A stretch of DNA of 64,000 nt, taken from positions 1 to 64,000 of the forward strand of contig NZ_AEWI01000023.1 in assembly GCF_000191885.1 (NCBI RefSeq). Reading direction: 5' to 3'. Below the pieces are notes generated by a model. That model was not told the DNA's origin, did no database searches, and was given only the letters and a program-made list of their open reading frames with translations. Position 1 is the first letter of the stretch. Every line of letters starts with the position of its first letter. The DNA is from Anaerophaga thermohalophila DSM 12881. GTDB lineage: Bacteria; Bacteroidota; Bacteroidia; Bacteroidales; Marinilabiliaceae. A program made the position numbers and the translations under genes. Of this stretch, positions 55,307 through 64,000 are shown piece after piece.

Positions 55307-56383
55307 ATGAGGATATTATATGCTATTCAGGGAACGGGGAACGGCCATGTGGCAAGAGCCATAGACCTGGTTCCTGAGTTTCAAAAATACGGAGATGTGG
55401 ATGTCTTGCTAAGTGGACAGCATAGTGAGTTGAAATTGCCCTTTGAAGTAAAGTACCGTTTTCAGGGATTTGGTTTTTTCTTTGGGCAGACAGGTGGTGT
55501 CGATATAGCAAGAACATGGCACAAAAATTCAATTGCTCGCTTTTTTAGAGAAATAATAAACTTACCCGTGGAGCAATATGATTTAGTGATTTCCGATTTT
55601 GAACCGGTTTCTGCATGGGCTTGTATAATTCGTCGGAAGAAATGTTTTGGAATGAGTCATCAGGCTGCTGTTGCTGACAGAGCTGCACCACATCCCAATT
55701 CTGGAAGTTGGCTTGGGAAAACTATATTAAAGTACTATGCGCCTGTATGTTATAAAACAGGGTTTCACTTTAAACGTATCAACGAGCATATTTCCACACC
55801 TGTTATCAGGAAATCGATAAGAGAAGTTATCCCACGAAACATGGGACACTATACAGTATATCTGCCGGCATATTCAGATATTTATATCATAGGAGTGTTG
55901 GCTCAAATCCGCGATGTTCAGTGGGAGGTGTTTTCAAAAAATGCCAGAGTTCCATATTCTTTCAATAATATTTCTGTTTTTCCTGTTGATGATGAAACCT
56001 TCGTAAAGAGTATGACTGGTTGTACCGGTGTATTATGCAACGCCGGTTTTGAAACTCCTGCTGAGGCTTTGTTTCTTGAGAAAAAACTGTGTGTTATTCC
56101 GATGAAGCATCAATACGAACAGGCTTGTAATGCAGAGATGCTAAAAATCATGGGTATTCCCGTACTTTCAACCCTGTCATCTTCAGAATTACCAAAACTC
56201 AAAGAATGGTTAGTATCCGAACAAAGAGTTTCAGTTCAGTATCCGGATAATGTTGCGGAAGTTGCGAAGCAGTTGATTCTGATAGAAAAGGAACAAGAAT
56301 CAGAAATTTCCTTCAAACAGGCATTCCCCTTTCTTTCTTTTTACCGTAAAATTGAACATATAGCTATAGGAAAAATTGGCTGA
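55307..56383 (+). CDS. Glycosyltransferase (PF13528-like)
   Basis: A 358-residue GT-B type enzyme. The N-terminal motif YAIQGTGNGHVARAIDLVPEF is typical of the Glyco_trans_1_3 group, and the C-terminal half has CNAGFETPAEALFLEKKLCVIPMKHQYEQACNA, the donor-binding region. In relatives it is paired with an LpxH-like phosphatase; here that partner is a remnant immediately upstream. The acceptor is unknown, possibly a lipid or cell-surface glycan. A family A terminal fragment and a terminator follow. Confidence 0.83.
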   Translation: MRILYAIQGTGNGHVARAIDLVPEFQKYGDVDVLLSGQHSELKLPFEVKYRFQGFGFFFGQTGGVDIARTWHKNSIARFFREIINLPVEQYDLVISDFEPVSAWACIIRRKKCFGMSHQAAVADRAAPHPNSGSWLGKTILKYYAPVCYKTGFHFKRINEHISTPVIRKSIREVIPRNMGHYTVYLPAYSDIYIIGVLAQIRDVQWEVFSKNARVPYSFNNISVFPVDDETFVKSMTGCTGVLCNAGFETPAEALFLEKKLCVIPMKHQYEQACNAEMLKIMGIPVLSTLSSSELPKLKEWLVSEQRVSVQYPDNVAEVAKQLILIEKEQESEISFKQAFPFLSFYRKIEHIAIGKIG

Positions 56384-56407
56384 GTAATGAGTTGAGTGTT
56401 TAGAATG

Positions 56408-56428
56408 TGTCTTTTTAGACCGGACTCA
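56408..56428. repeat. Isolated family A terminal repeat
   Basis: TCTTTTTAGACCGGACTCA matches only the inverted terminal repeat of family A; no partner end is recognisable nearby. Confidence 0.5.
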
Positions 56429-56460
56429 TGAATCCATAAGCTGTTTGTGATTAAGTCTGA

Positions 56461-56516
56461 AAAAATAAACCCCTTGTATTCGCCAAAATTATGAATACAA
56501 GGGGTGAGTTTATTTT
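56461..56516. terminator. Bidirectional terminator
   Basis: ACCCCTTGTATTC pairs with GAATACAAGGGGT (13 bp), flanked by A-rich and T-rich arms. It separates the glycosyltransferase from the convergent zinc peptidase gene. Confidence 0.85.
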
Positions 56517-56552
56517 GGCTTGCAATATTTGGAAAAAAGGGACGACAAAGCA

Positions 56553-57245
56553 CTAATCTCTTCTTCCCAGGAAAATCATGAGATAGTAAGCCAAAGTTGC
56601 AAGAGCTGATAAAGCTGCAACAACATAGGTATAAGCTGCCCATTTCAGAGCATCCTGTGCCTGGTTATGATTTCGGCCAGTGGTAATGTTGGCTGAATGT
56701 AACCATGCCAAAGCTCTGTTGGTAGCATTGATCTCTACCGGAAGCGTGATGAATGCAAACAAAGTGAACACTGCATAACAGGCGATGATTATTTGCAATG
56801 CCAGATCGAATGAAATGAAACCCGGCAACAAAAAGGCTCCCATAAACATCATAATAAATACGGCATTCAGAATTTTAGCACTGACATTCTGCACGGGGAC
56901 AAGTGCTGAGCGCAATTTCAGCGGAGCGTAGCTGTGCGCATGCTGAACGGCGTGTCCGCACTCGTGTGCAGCTACAGCAGCAGCGGCCACATTACGTCCG
57001 TGATAAACATTTTCGCTAAGGTTAACGGTTTTGTTGGCCGGGTTATAGTGATCGGACAGCTGTCCGCGTGATGGGAGCACCTTGACATCATAGATACCGT
57101 TGTCGTGCAACATCTTTTCGGCCACTTCCTTGCCCGAAAGGTTACTGTCAAGCGGGGTTTTTGAATATTTTTTGAAACGGCTCTTCAGTTGTGAGCTAAC
57201 AACCCAACTGGCAATTAAAAAGAATAGAAATATAATTATCAGCAT
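56553..57245 (-). CDS. Zinc metallopeptidase, membrane-bound (YugP-like)
   Basis: A 230-residue protein with one N-terminal anchor helix. The zinc motif is AAHECGHAVQH (HExxH), followed by three C-terminal membrane helices. The NLSENVYHGRNVAAAAVAAHE region matches the Zn_peptidase_2 family (YugP). Substrates are unknown; a role in membrane protein quality control is inferred only. It is monocistronic, with no repeat close by. Confidence 0.88.
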   Translation of the reverse strand: MLIIIFLFFLIASWVVSSQLKSRFKKYSKTPLDSNLSGKEVAEKMLHDNGIYDVKVLPSRGQLSDHYNPANKTVNLSENVYHGRNVAAAAVAAHECGHAVQHAHSYAPLKLRSALVPVQNVSAKILNAVFIMMFMGAFLLPGFISFDLALQIIIACYAVFTLFAFITLPVEINATNRALAWLHSANITTGRNHNQAQDALKWAAYTYVVAALSALATLAYYLMIFLGRRD

Positions 57246-57458
57246 AGCCTGTCAAATTTAAGATTGTTGTATTATCAGATAAATGAATGATGATTAGATA
57301 TCTTTTATGTTCCGCATTTCAGTCTTTAATGATTTATCAAAAAGGATGCCAGAGGTGTAACAAGGCTATGAGTTTGGTGTTCGGAGTTCGGGGCTGAGAG
57401 TTGAATCTACTCTTCTGCCTTCTGACTGTTTCCCTGACTCTCTTCTTAATCACAAACG

Positions 57459-58967
57459 TCAGAACCTAAAATAGATATACGGAACTACATCTGCGGTTCT
57501 AAACTGAATCATGATGAGTACGGCAACAACAACCAGTGCCACTTTGACAGGCCAATGTGCCGTGATAAACCGGCCGCGGATGTTTTCTTTTAATGAGGCG
57601 GGGAGCCAGTGGAATACAAAACCGGTCACTATAAGAATGAAGGAGAGCATATTGGCCTGAATGGATTGTATCATCATATCGGGCTGAAAAGCATCAAAGA
57701 TTCTGTTTACCATCGTTCCCGCTCTTTGCAAATCGGGAGCTCTGAATAATATCCAGCCGGCTACAACAAAATGGAAAGTAATAAAAAAGCCTGTCCATGA
57801 TGCAATCCATCGTGGGAAACGTGAACTTACCGGTTTCAATAATTTGTCTGTTACCAGTCCCAGTCCGTGCCAGATACCCCAGAGGACAAAACGCCATGAT
57901 GCTCCGTGCCAGAGGCCGCCGAGTGTCATTGTAATCATCAGATTAAAATACATGCGAAGCTTTCCTTTCCGGTTTCCGCCCAAAGGAATATACAGGTAGT
58001 CGCGAAGCCAGGTTGAAAGCGAGATGTGCCATCTCCTCCAAAACCCGCTGACGGACAAAGCCTTGTATGGGCTGTTGAAGTTCAGGGGCAATCGAAAGCC
58101 GAGCAATAAAGCAAGACCTATGGCCACATCGGTATATCCGCTGAAGTCGCAGTATATTTGTAGTGTGTAGCCGTAAATGGCCGACAATATCTCAAATCCC
58201 GAGTAGAGGTAAGGATTTTCAAACACCCTGTCCACCAAATTCAGGGCGATATAATCTGCAAATATCAGTTTTTTCGACAGGCCGGATATTATGAGGAAGG
58301 CCGCGTGCCAGACTTGCTTTTCGGTGAGGTTGAAAGGTCTGTAAAGCTGTGGTACAAATTCACGTGCTCTGACAATGGGGCCTGCAACAAGCTGAGGGAA
58401 AAAGGAAACATAGAAACCAAAATCGATGATGTTGTGGACAGGTGCCAGCTGACGTCTGTATACATCCATAGAGTAGCTGATGGTCTGGAAGGTAAAGAAC
58501 GAAATGCCGATTGGTAAAACAATATCATTCACATTGAAATTGGTGCCAAAAGCGGCATTGGAAACGACTGCCAGCCAATCTTTCATTTCTATACTTTGTT
58601 GAGTGATTTGGGCCCATGCATCGGCTATAAACCAGGCATATTTAAAATAGCCCAGCATCCCCAGATTCACCAGCAAACTGACAATTAGTAACAGTTTTCT
58701 TTTCCAGTGTTTTGTGAAATGTTCGAGTCCCAGACCGATGAAAAAATCGACCAGTGTTGAGACCACCAGCAGAAAGAAAAAATATCCGCCCGCTTTGTAA
58801 TAAAAAAAGAGACTTGCCAGAAACAGAAACCCGGTTCGAAGCACACGTTGGCGATACACTAAAGCATGGACGAGCAGCACTATGCCATAAAACACCCAAA
58901 ACAGGGCCGAGGTGAACATAAACGGTTCTCCCGGATCATAGGCTGCTATTTCGAGTATTTCGTCCAT
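57459..58967 (-). CDS. MBOAT family O-acyltransferase (AlgI/DltB-like)
   Basis: A 502-residue polytopic protein (about ten helices). The signature region GGLWHGASWRFVLWGIWHG carries the conserved active-site histidine of membrane-bound O-acyltransferases. Such proteins pass acetyl groups across the membrane to polysaccharides together with a periplasmic SGNH partner, which here is encoded 6 nt upstream. The modified glycan is not indicated by the neighbourhood. Confidence 0.92.
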   Translation of the reverse strand: MDEILEIAAYDPGEPFMFTSALFWVFYGIVLLVHALVYRQRVLRTGFLFLASLFFYYKAGGYFFFLLVVSTLVDFFIGLGLEHFTKHWKRKLLLIVSLLVNLGMLGYFKYAWFIADAWAQITQQSIEMKDWLAVVSNAAFGTNFNVNDIVLPIGISFFTFQTISYSMDVYRRQLAPVHNIIDFGFYVSFFPQLVAGPIVRAREFVPQLYRPFNLTEKQVWHAAFLIISGLSKKLIFADYIALNLVDRVFENPYLYSGFEILSAIYGYTLQIYCDFSGYTDVAIGLALLLGFRLPLNFNSPYKALSVSGFWRRWHISLSTWLRDYLYIPLGGNRKGKLRMYFNLMITMTLGGLWHGASWRFVLWGIWHGLGLVTDKLLKPVSSRFPRWIASWTGFFITFHFVVAGWILFRAPDLQRAGTMVNRIFDAFQPDMMIQSIQANMLSFILIVTGFVFHWLPASLKENIRGRFITAHWPVKVALVVVAVLIMIQFRTADVVPYIYFRF

Positions 58968-58973
58968 TTGTTA

Positions 58974-60383
58974 TTATTTGCCGGTTTCAGCCAGTGTTTT
59001 CACCGATAGCGAGTCCATCAGGCTCCATATCAGGATGCCTGTTTTTCGGGCTCCACGTCGGGTAAAGTGCATATAATCGGAAGAAATGAGCGGGGGTTCC
59101 TGTCTTGCCCATTCAACAGCAGCATTGGTTCCTCCCATGGCTTTTTGAAGATCGATAAACCCCATATTACATTCGAGGGCGGCTGCACGTTGGGCATCGG
59201 CAATAAGCCGTGCATGTTTCAGCGGTTTTACTTTATTGTCGATCAGGGCTGCAGCCGACTGGACGCCAATAACCAGCACGGGAATATCGGGAAAAAGATT
59301 TTGAAGGATGCGCAATTCTCTTACAAAATGAATATAGTAGAAGTGGTAATTATCTGTTTGTGTAGGTAACACATTGGTGCCAAACTGCAATAAGAAAAGT
59401 CCTATGTTCATTTCTTCGGCCATCGATTTCAGGAGTTTATTTTCTGCCAGCCTTACTCCCGGCCAGGGCCGCCCCCTCATGGCAATGTTGTCGACAGCAA
59501 TGCCATATTCGCCGTCAAGGGTGAGTCCGTGAAAAACAGGGGCATCATCTGAGGCAAAATGGAAATTTATTTTTTCTCCTGAAGGCAGATTAGACAAAAT
59601 AAAGGTTTGGATTCCCGTTGAAGGTGGCAGTATTACAGATGCCAATAATGTTGTATCGGCGGTTACTTTAATTTTCAGGCTGTCCGTTCCCGGGGTTGTG
59701 AATAGTTTTGAGACAGAGAAGTTCCCCGTGGGGTCGGATTTCCATGGAATTGGTGAAACGGTAAAGCCTGCTTTCCCGGCTTGAAACCATGCTGCTCTGG
59801 CAGCAAAGCCGAAATCCAGCTTACCGGGATATTCATTGTCGCGATAGCTGTATGACAGAAACCAGTTTCCTTCGTTTTCGAGATGTACGTTGGCATTAAT
59901 ATGCAGGGGATCGTAAGGCATGATAAAACCGGGGCCGCTTCCTCCGTATTTCTCCTGAAATTTTTGCCGCAATGTACCGGTGATTCTGTCGGCTTCTATT
60001 TGGGAGTCTCCCATGTGAAGAATCCGGATGATGCTTCTTTTTTCTTTAGCGCGGGCGGCTTCTTTACAAAAAGCGGCAAACAGCTTCCGGAACCTGTAAG
60101 GAGCCATCAAAACCGAATCGTTGGAAATGAATGTTCCGGTATCGGTACTGTCGGGTGGCATTATCAGTACTGAATCGATGGTTGGGTGAAGAGCGGTGTC
60201 ATTTTTATCAATAACTTCATCCCGGGCGATAGTAAAAGGCAATGATGAATCACGGACAGTCGTTTCCTGTGTTCCGAATTTTGGGGTCAACGTGAAACCG
60301 ACGTCATTTATGAGCTGATCGAGAGTGATGATCAGCAATATAATAAGGACGAAATAAAGAAATATTTTAATCGGACGTACCAT
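58974..60383 (-). CDS. SGNH-family esterase/acetyltransferase, membrane-anchored
   Basis: A 469-residue protein with an N-terminal anchor helix (about 7-26). After a variable region comes block I HMGDSQIE (GDS 125-127) and, near the C-terminus, DYMH (Asp436, His439), the block V DxxH, giving a Ser-Asp-His set. It resembles AlgJ/AlgX-like and GDSL acetyl-transfer enzymes. It is 6 nt upstream of the MBOAT gene, so the pair most likely O-acylates an extracellular polymer. Confidence 0.85.
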   Translation of the reverse strand: MVRPIKIFLYFVLIILLIITLDQLINDVGFTLTPKFGTQETTVRDSSLPFTIARDEVIDKNDTALHPTIDSVLIMPPDSTDTGTFISNDSVLMAPYRFRKLFAAFCKEAARAKEKRSIIRILHMGDSQIEADRITGTLRQKFQEKYGGSGPGFIMPYDPLHINANVHLENEGNWFLSYSYRDNEYPGKLDFGFAARAAWFQAGKAGFTVSPIPWKSDPTGNFSVSKLFTTPGTDSLKIKVTADTTLLASVILPPSTGIQTFILSNLPSGEKINFHFASDDAPVFHGLTLDGEYGIAVDNIAMRGRPWPGVRLAENKLLKSMAEEMNIGLFLLQFGTNVLPTQTDNYHFYYIHFVRELRILQNLFPDIPVLVIGVQSAAALIDNKVKPLKHARLIADAQRAAALECNMGFIDLQKAMGGTNAAVEWARQEPPLISSDYMHFTRRGARKTGILIWSLMDSLSVKTLAETGK

Positions 60384-60410
60384 CCGTGAATTCTTAGAAC
60401 GCCTTTATCA

Positions 60411-61967
60411 TCAAGATTTTGGCTTTATTTTTAATTTTTGTCCGGGCTTGATGTGCCGGGCGTTGCTGATGTTGTTCAATCGCAGGATGTCGGAATCGGT
60501 TACATCGGGGTATTGGCGGGCAATGGACCATACGCTGTCTCCCTGGCCTACTGTGTGATAGATGTAATCGTCGTCATTGACCGATTCGGCAAGCCGGGCG
60601 GTTCCGGAGGAGGCGTATCCGCTTTTCTGCCTGGCAATTTCTTTGTAATAATCCACTTTATCTTCATCCACATAGATAACCAGTTTTTGTCCTACCCGGA
60701 TAATGTTACGATGAATATTATTCCAATAACGCAGACTTGAGGTGTAAACATCGAACCAGTCGGCAATCAGCCCTACAACATCGCCTGATTTTACCGTATA
60801 ATAAATTTTGGCTTTCCCGGGAGGGGGAGCAGAGGAACCGGCTGAAGCGTTTCCGGGCTTGACAACCAGCTGATTGTCCGGGAAATATTTCTGACGATTA
60901 AATTCGTATATCGACTCTTCATTGGAAGCAAAAGATGTAGACTGATGAAATGCCAGTCGTAAAGGAAATGCCTGGTTTTGCGCGGGAACAATATCCTTTC
61001 GGTATTGGGGGTTCAGATACCGGATGATGTCTATCGGAATGTCCAGCATCTGTGATACCTGGTCAAAGTGAAGCGGCTTTGATATCATTACCGTATCGGT
61101 TGCCAGGGGTAGCCCGACAGGTCGAGGTTTCAGATCATGCTCTTTGTAGTAATGAAATGTATAGGTTGCTGCAATAAAAGCCGGGACATATCCTCTGGTT
61201 TCGCGTGGAAGCAGGTAGAATAATTCCCAGAAGTTCTTTTTCCCACCGCTTCTCCGGATGGCACGGTTAACGTTGCCCGGGCCGCAATTATATGCTGCAA
61301 TAACCAATTGCCAGTCGCCATATATATTATAAAGATCACCAAGAAATTTAACCGCTGCCTGTGTCGATTTATAGGGGTCTCTTCGCTCGTCAACGTAAGA
61401 ATTTATTTCAAGGCCGTATTGTTTACCCGTGTAATACATGAACTGCCACAATCCGGATGCGCCGGCTCTTGAAAAAGCTCGGGGGTTGAGAGCCGATTCA
61501 ATAACCGGAAGATATTTCAGCTCGAGGGGAAGTCCTTCCGCATCCAGGGCTGCTTCGAAAATCGGGAAATAATATTCCGACAGTCCGAGCATGGTTTCAA
61601 CCTGCTCACGGCGTTCCTGGGTGTAAAGTTTTATGAAGGCATTAACATGGTCGTTATAAGTCAGCTTAAACGGTGATACAATTTTACTGAGGCGGTTGAT
61701 AAGAACAGAGTCGCTAAAATTTGTGCCCGAAGCCAGGGTGTGTTCATAAATTGTATCCACAACGAGTCCCGGATTGGTATTCATGTACCAGATATTGACC
61801 AGACTATCCAGAGTAGTTGAAAAATCATCAATATCGATGGTATCTTGTTGTACTAAAATCAGACTGTCATTCTTTACCGCTGTTTGGGCTGTAATTTTTG
61901 AAGCAGATGCTGCCGCCAAACAGAATAATAGAACAATGCTATAGTGAAAAATATTCTTCATCTTCAT
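60411..61967 (-). CDS. Membrane-bound lytic murein transglycosylase (MltD-like) with LysM domains
   Basis: From ATG 61967 (AGGAAAG site upstream) the product has about 518 residues with a signal peptide. The SLT domain reads PVIESALNPRAFSRAGASGLWQF, whose Glu is the catalytic acid, then AAYNCGPGNVNRAI. Two LysM domains at the C-terminus (KIYYTVKSGDVVGLIADWF and YIYHTVGQGDSVWSIARQY) bind peptidoglycan. It cleaves glycan strands to 1,6-anhydro ends. It follows DUF5683 and parAB, a common Bacteroidota arrangement. The frame extends upstream to 62075 without good support. Confidence 0.92.
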   Translation of the reverse strand: MKMKNIFHYSIVLLFCLAAASASKITAQTAVKNDSLILVQQDTIDIDDFSTTLDSLVNIWYMNTNPGLVVDTIYEHTLASGTNFSDSVLINRLSKIVSPFKLTYNDHVNAFIKLYTQERREQVETMLGLSEYYFPIFEAALDAEGLPLELKYLPVIESALNPRAFSRAGASGLWQFMYYTGKQYGLEINSYVDERRDPYKSTQAAVKFLGDLYNIYGDWQLVIAAYNCGPGNVNRAIRRSGGKKNFWELFYLLPRETRGYVPAFIAATYTFHYYKEHDLKPRPVGLPLATDTVMISKPLHFDQVSQMLDIPIDIIRYLNPQYRKDIVPAQNQAFPLRLAFHQSTSFASNEESIYEFNRQKYFPDNQLVVKPGNASAGSSAPPPGKAKIYYTVKSGDVVGLIADWFDVYTSSLRYWNNIHRNIIRVGQKLVIYVDEDKVDYYKEIARQKSGYASSGTARLAESVNDDDYIYHTVGQGDSVWSIARQYPDVTDSDILRLNNISNARHIKPGQKLKIKPKS

Positions 61968-62087
61968 TTTCTTTCCTTTTTGATATGGACAAAGGGTACA
62001 AGTGATGGCGATTCCGAATGGCCCCGCCGGTTCGCCAGATACAGGGATTACGGAGAATTGCCGGAAATGTTTCAAATCATCTGATCA

Positions 62088-62774
62088 TCAGAAATTAAAT
62101 GAAAGTTGGATTCCCAGGTTGTTTTGTGAATAAGGAGTGGGCTCCATAAAAACAGGACGAACCTTCATAGAAATATCATCACTGACGTCAAAATCATAGA
62201 AATGGGCATCAACGGTTGCATCGATCATATTAAGAACGTAGATGGCGGCCATTCCGATATAACTCAAATCCCTGTATCTCCGGTAATATTCTTTTTTGTT
62301 TTCAAGTGCCCGCTGAAACCAGTCTGCATATTGTCCCTCCACCTGTTCTACCGTTAATGTGGGAGGCATAACATCCACATACGATTTATTGCCCGGGTCG
62401 CGAATTAAAAAATCGCGATAAGCATTTTTATATTTGGTATAATTGGTGGAGTTAAAATGGATGGTATAAACCATTGAACCAATTACACCATAGATGATAG
62501 GAATCTTCCAGTATTTTTCATTATAGGCCTGTCCCAGTCCGGGGAGGATAGCAGAATAAAATGTGGCTTTATGGGGGGAATGCAATTTTTCTTCCTTGTC
62601 TCTGAAGACATCCTGCATAGTTCTTCCGTTAGCGAGAGAAACGGTATCCGTTTTTTCTGTCTCCTGGGCCCGGATGTTTTGTGTTTCAACTCCGACCATG
62701 AGAAGGACTGCTGTCATGGTTGTTCTGACAATCGTCCGCCACAGTGTAAAATCCATCCTAACCCGTTTAATCAT
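62088..62774 (-). CDS. DUF5683 domain protein
   Basis: A 228-residue protein with a hydrophobic N-terminal segment and the DUF5683 core (HKATFYSAILPGLGQAYNEKYWKIPIIYGVIGSMVYT), plus a further membrane-like helix near the end. The function is unknown. The first base of its ATG is the last base of the parB stop (TAATG), so the two are translationally coupled, linking it to chromosome segregation or envelope growth. Confidence 0.8.
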   Translation of the reverse strand: MIKRVRMDFTLWRTIVRTTMTAVLLMVGVETQNIRAQETEKTDTVSLANGRTMQDVFRDKEEKLHSPHKATFYSAILPGLGQAYNEKYWKIPIIYGVIGSMVYTIHFNSTNYTKYKNAYRDFLIRDPGNKSYVDVMPPTLTVEQVEGQYADWFQRALENKKEYYRRYRDLSYIGMAAIYVLNMIDATVDAHFYDFDVSDDISMKVRPVFMEPTPYSQNNLGIQLSFNF

Positions 62775-63658
62775 TATTTGGTCTTGGCCTTATCCAGGAC
62801 ATTGACAATTTTCTCCAACTCATCATCACTTCGGAAAGGGATAACAATTTTTCCTTTTCCATCGTTTCCACGGGAAAACTGTATGTTGGTTTTAAAGAAG
62901 TTGGATAATTGTTGTTTCAATTGTTCATATTCTTCGGGCAGTTCGTCTTTTTTTGTTTCTTTTTTCTTTGTTTCTTCAGTTTGGTTGGCTTTCCTTACAA
63001 GCTCCTCTACTTTCCGTACACTAAGATCGTTTTTGACGATCTGATTGAATATTTTCAATCTTGCTTTTTGATCTTCCAGATTGATCAGTGCGCGGGCGTG
63101 TCCCATGGATATCTGCTTTTCGCGCAGGCCTAACTGAATTTCGGCAGGTAATTTAAGCAAACGCAGGTAGTTGGCTATGGTAGATCGTTTTTTACCAACT
63201 CTTTCCGACATGCTTTCCTGGGTCAGATTGCATTCGTCGATAAGTCGCTGATAACTGATGGCCACTTCAATAGGGTCGAGGTCTTCGCGTTGAATGTTTT
63301 CCACGAGGGCCATCTCCAGCATGGTTTCGTCTTCAGCCATGCGAACATAAGCCGGTACGGTTTCCAGTCCGGCTATTTTGGCAGCTCTGAAGCGACGTTC
63401 TCCTGCGATCAGTTGAAATTTATTACCTGCCTTGCGGAGTGTAAGGGGCTGAATAATGCCGATTTCCCGGATAGAGGCAGCCAGTTCATTAAGGCTTTCC
63501 TCATCGAAACGGGAACGCGGTTGCCAGGGGTTTCCTTCAATTTTATCAATGGGGATTTCGTTAATTGAAGCTTCTGCTTTTGGTGCACCCTGCGAATATT
63601 CTTCCGCGTTGTCGATCAAAGCTCCAAGGCCTCTTCCCAATGCGTTTTTTCTTGCCAT
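62774..63658 (-). CDS. parB: Chromosome partitioning protein ParB
   Basis: A 294-residue ParB/Spo0J protein. The N-terminal CTPase domain has the GERRFRAAKIAG motif near residue 95. The central helix-turn-helix (LTQESMSERVGKKRSTIANYLRLL) binds parS, and the C-terminal dimerisation region follows. It is in an operon with parA upstream and DUF5683 downstream. No perfect parS-type palindrome was found in the window. Confidence 0.95.
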   Translation of the reverse strand: MARKNALGRGLGALIDNAEEYSQGAPKAEASINEIPIDKIEGNPWQPRSRFDEESLNELAASIREIGIIQPLTLRKAGNKFQLIAGERRFRAAKIAGLETVPAYVRMAEDETMLEMALVENIQREDLDPIEVAISYQRLIDECNLTQESMSERVGKKRSTIANYLRLLKLPAEIQLGLREKQISMGHARALINLEDQKARLKIFNQIVKNDLSVRKVEELVRKANQTEETKKKETKKDELPEEYEQLKQQLSNFFKTNIQFSRGNDGKGKIVIPFRSDDELEKIVNVLDKAKTK

Positions 63659-63681
63659 TTTTGTCTCCTGTATAGTCTGTG

Positions 63682-64000
63682 TTAATTGGCTACTTTGTTT
63701 TTGTTGTCAATTTTGGTCATGTTGTTTTTCTGCAACAATTCCCGGGCCAGATTCAGGTAATTCATAGCACCTTTCGATGCGGCGTCGTACATTACAACCG
63801 CTTTCCCGTAGCTGGGAGCCTCACTTAGCTTAATGTTTCGCGTAATAAGGGTTTCGAATACCATGTCCTGAAAATGCTTTTGTACTTCTTCGACAACCTG
63901 GTTGGAAAGGCGAAGCCGCGAATCATACATTGTCAGCAGAAACCCTTCAATTTCGAGGTCGGGGTTGAGCCGGGTTTGTATGATTTTAATGGTGTTAAGC
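63682..64000 (-). CDS. parA: Chromosome partitioning ATPase ParA, 5' end outside window
   Basis: The last 105 codons of ParA/Soj, open to the window edge. The visible part includes LNPDLEIEGFLLTMYDSRL, the family-typical ETLITRNIKLSEAPSYGKAVVMYDAASKGA and the C-terminal helix. The deviant Walker A motif lies beyond the edge. It is 23 nt before parB in the same operon. The frame continues above the internal ATG at 63930, which is not the start. Confidence 0.93.
   Translation of the reverse strand, partial: LNTIKIIQTRLNPDLEIEGFLLTMYDSRLRLSNQVVEEVQKHFQDMVFETLITRNIKLSEAPSYGKAVVMYDAASKGAMNYLNLARELLQKNNMTKIDNKNKVAN

Overview
The window looks like a chromosomal segment of a Bacteroidota bacterium, probably a Bacteroidales/Marinilabiliales-type lineage. 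Three things point there. Promoters fit the Bacteroidota pattern (TTTG about 20 nt upstream of TAnnTTTG). Lineage-typical families occur (DUF4286, DUF5683, an HU-CCDC81/SPOR protein, a PorV-like barrel, TlpA/DUF4369 lipoproteins). Gene neighbourhoods such as tig-clpP-clpX and parA-parB-DUF5683-mltD also fit. Family assignment below the phylum is inference. Most genes are housekeeping; no prophage, CRISPR array, transposase gene or secretion island is visible.

Layout. 1-5 kb: an OsmC-like protein, the tig-clpP-clpX proteostasis cluster and tRNA-Leu(UAG). 5-16 kb: tatC-lptB, recQ, an outer-membrane pair (HhH protein plus PorV-like barrel), a PAP2-like membrane protein, rpoN and asnS. 16-26.5 kb: rplU-rpmA, serS, a DUF4286 gene, ruvC, a HIT protein, greA, a Rieske-like lipoprotein, ahcY, ribF, the HU/SPOR protein and a GT2 glycosyltransferase. 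26.5-29.6 kb: a Fur-family regulator followed by a znuA-C-B type metal importer, with a promoter embedded in two matching operator palindromes. 30-32 kb: a lone receiver protein and a thioredoxin-fold lipoprotein lacking its CxxC. 32-45 kb: one long branched-chain amino acid operon (ilvD-ilvB-ilvN-ilvC-leuA-leuC-leuD-leuA2-leuB) preceded by a Leu/Ile/Val-rich leader peptide and a transcription attenuator. 46-50 kb: two lysine/diaminopimelate genes (ddh, dapD), a Sua5/TsaC protein and a thioesterase. 50-57 kb: rimM, tkt, pdxB, a truncated LpxH-like phosphoesterase, its glycosyltransferase neighbour and a zinc peptidase. 57-64 kb: an SGNH/MBOAT O-acyltransferase pair and mltD-DUF5683-parB-parA; parA runs off the window end.

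The least ordinary feature is a set of small non-coding palindromic repeats filling most large gaps. Two subtypes (A about 140 bp, B about 144 bp) share 18-bp terminal inverted repeats (GAGTNCRGTMTAAAAAGC) and are flanked by 6-bp A/T-rich direct repeats, perfect in four of seven complete copies and 5/6 in the other three: MITE-like elements. A second palindromic family (C, about 133 bp), a single 135-bp palindrome (D) and a shorter repeat (R, about 95 bp) are nested with them. They sit in the junctions of the branched-chain operon, in the clp cluster and next to serS, and in places touch start or stop codons.

The best-supported regulatory discoveries are the ilv attenuator (leader peptide, 11-nt antiterminator pairing, terminator and promoter all readable) and the metal-uptake operon control region, whose promoter elements lie inside two operator copies and whose predicted transcript starts at or next to the ATG.
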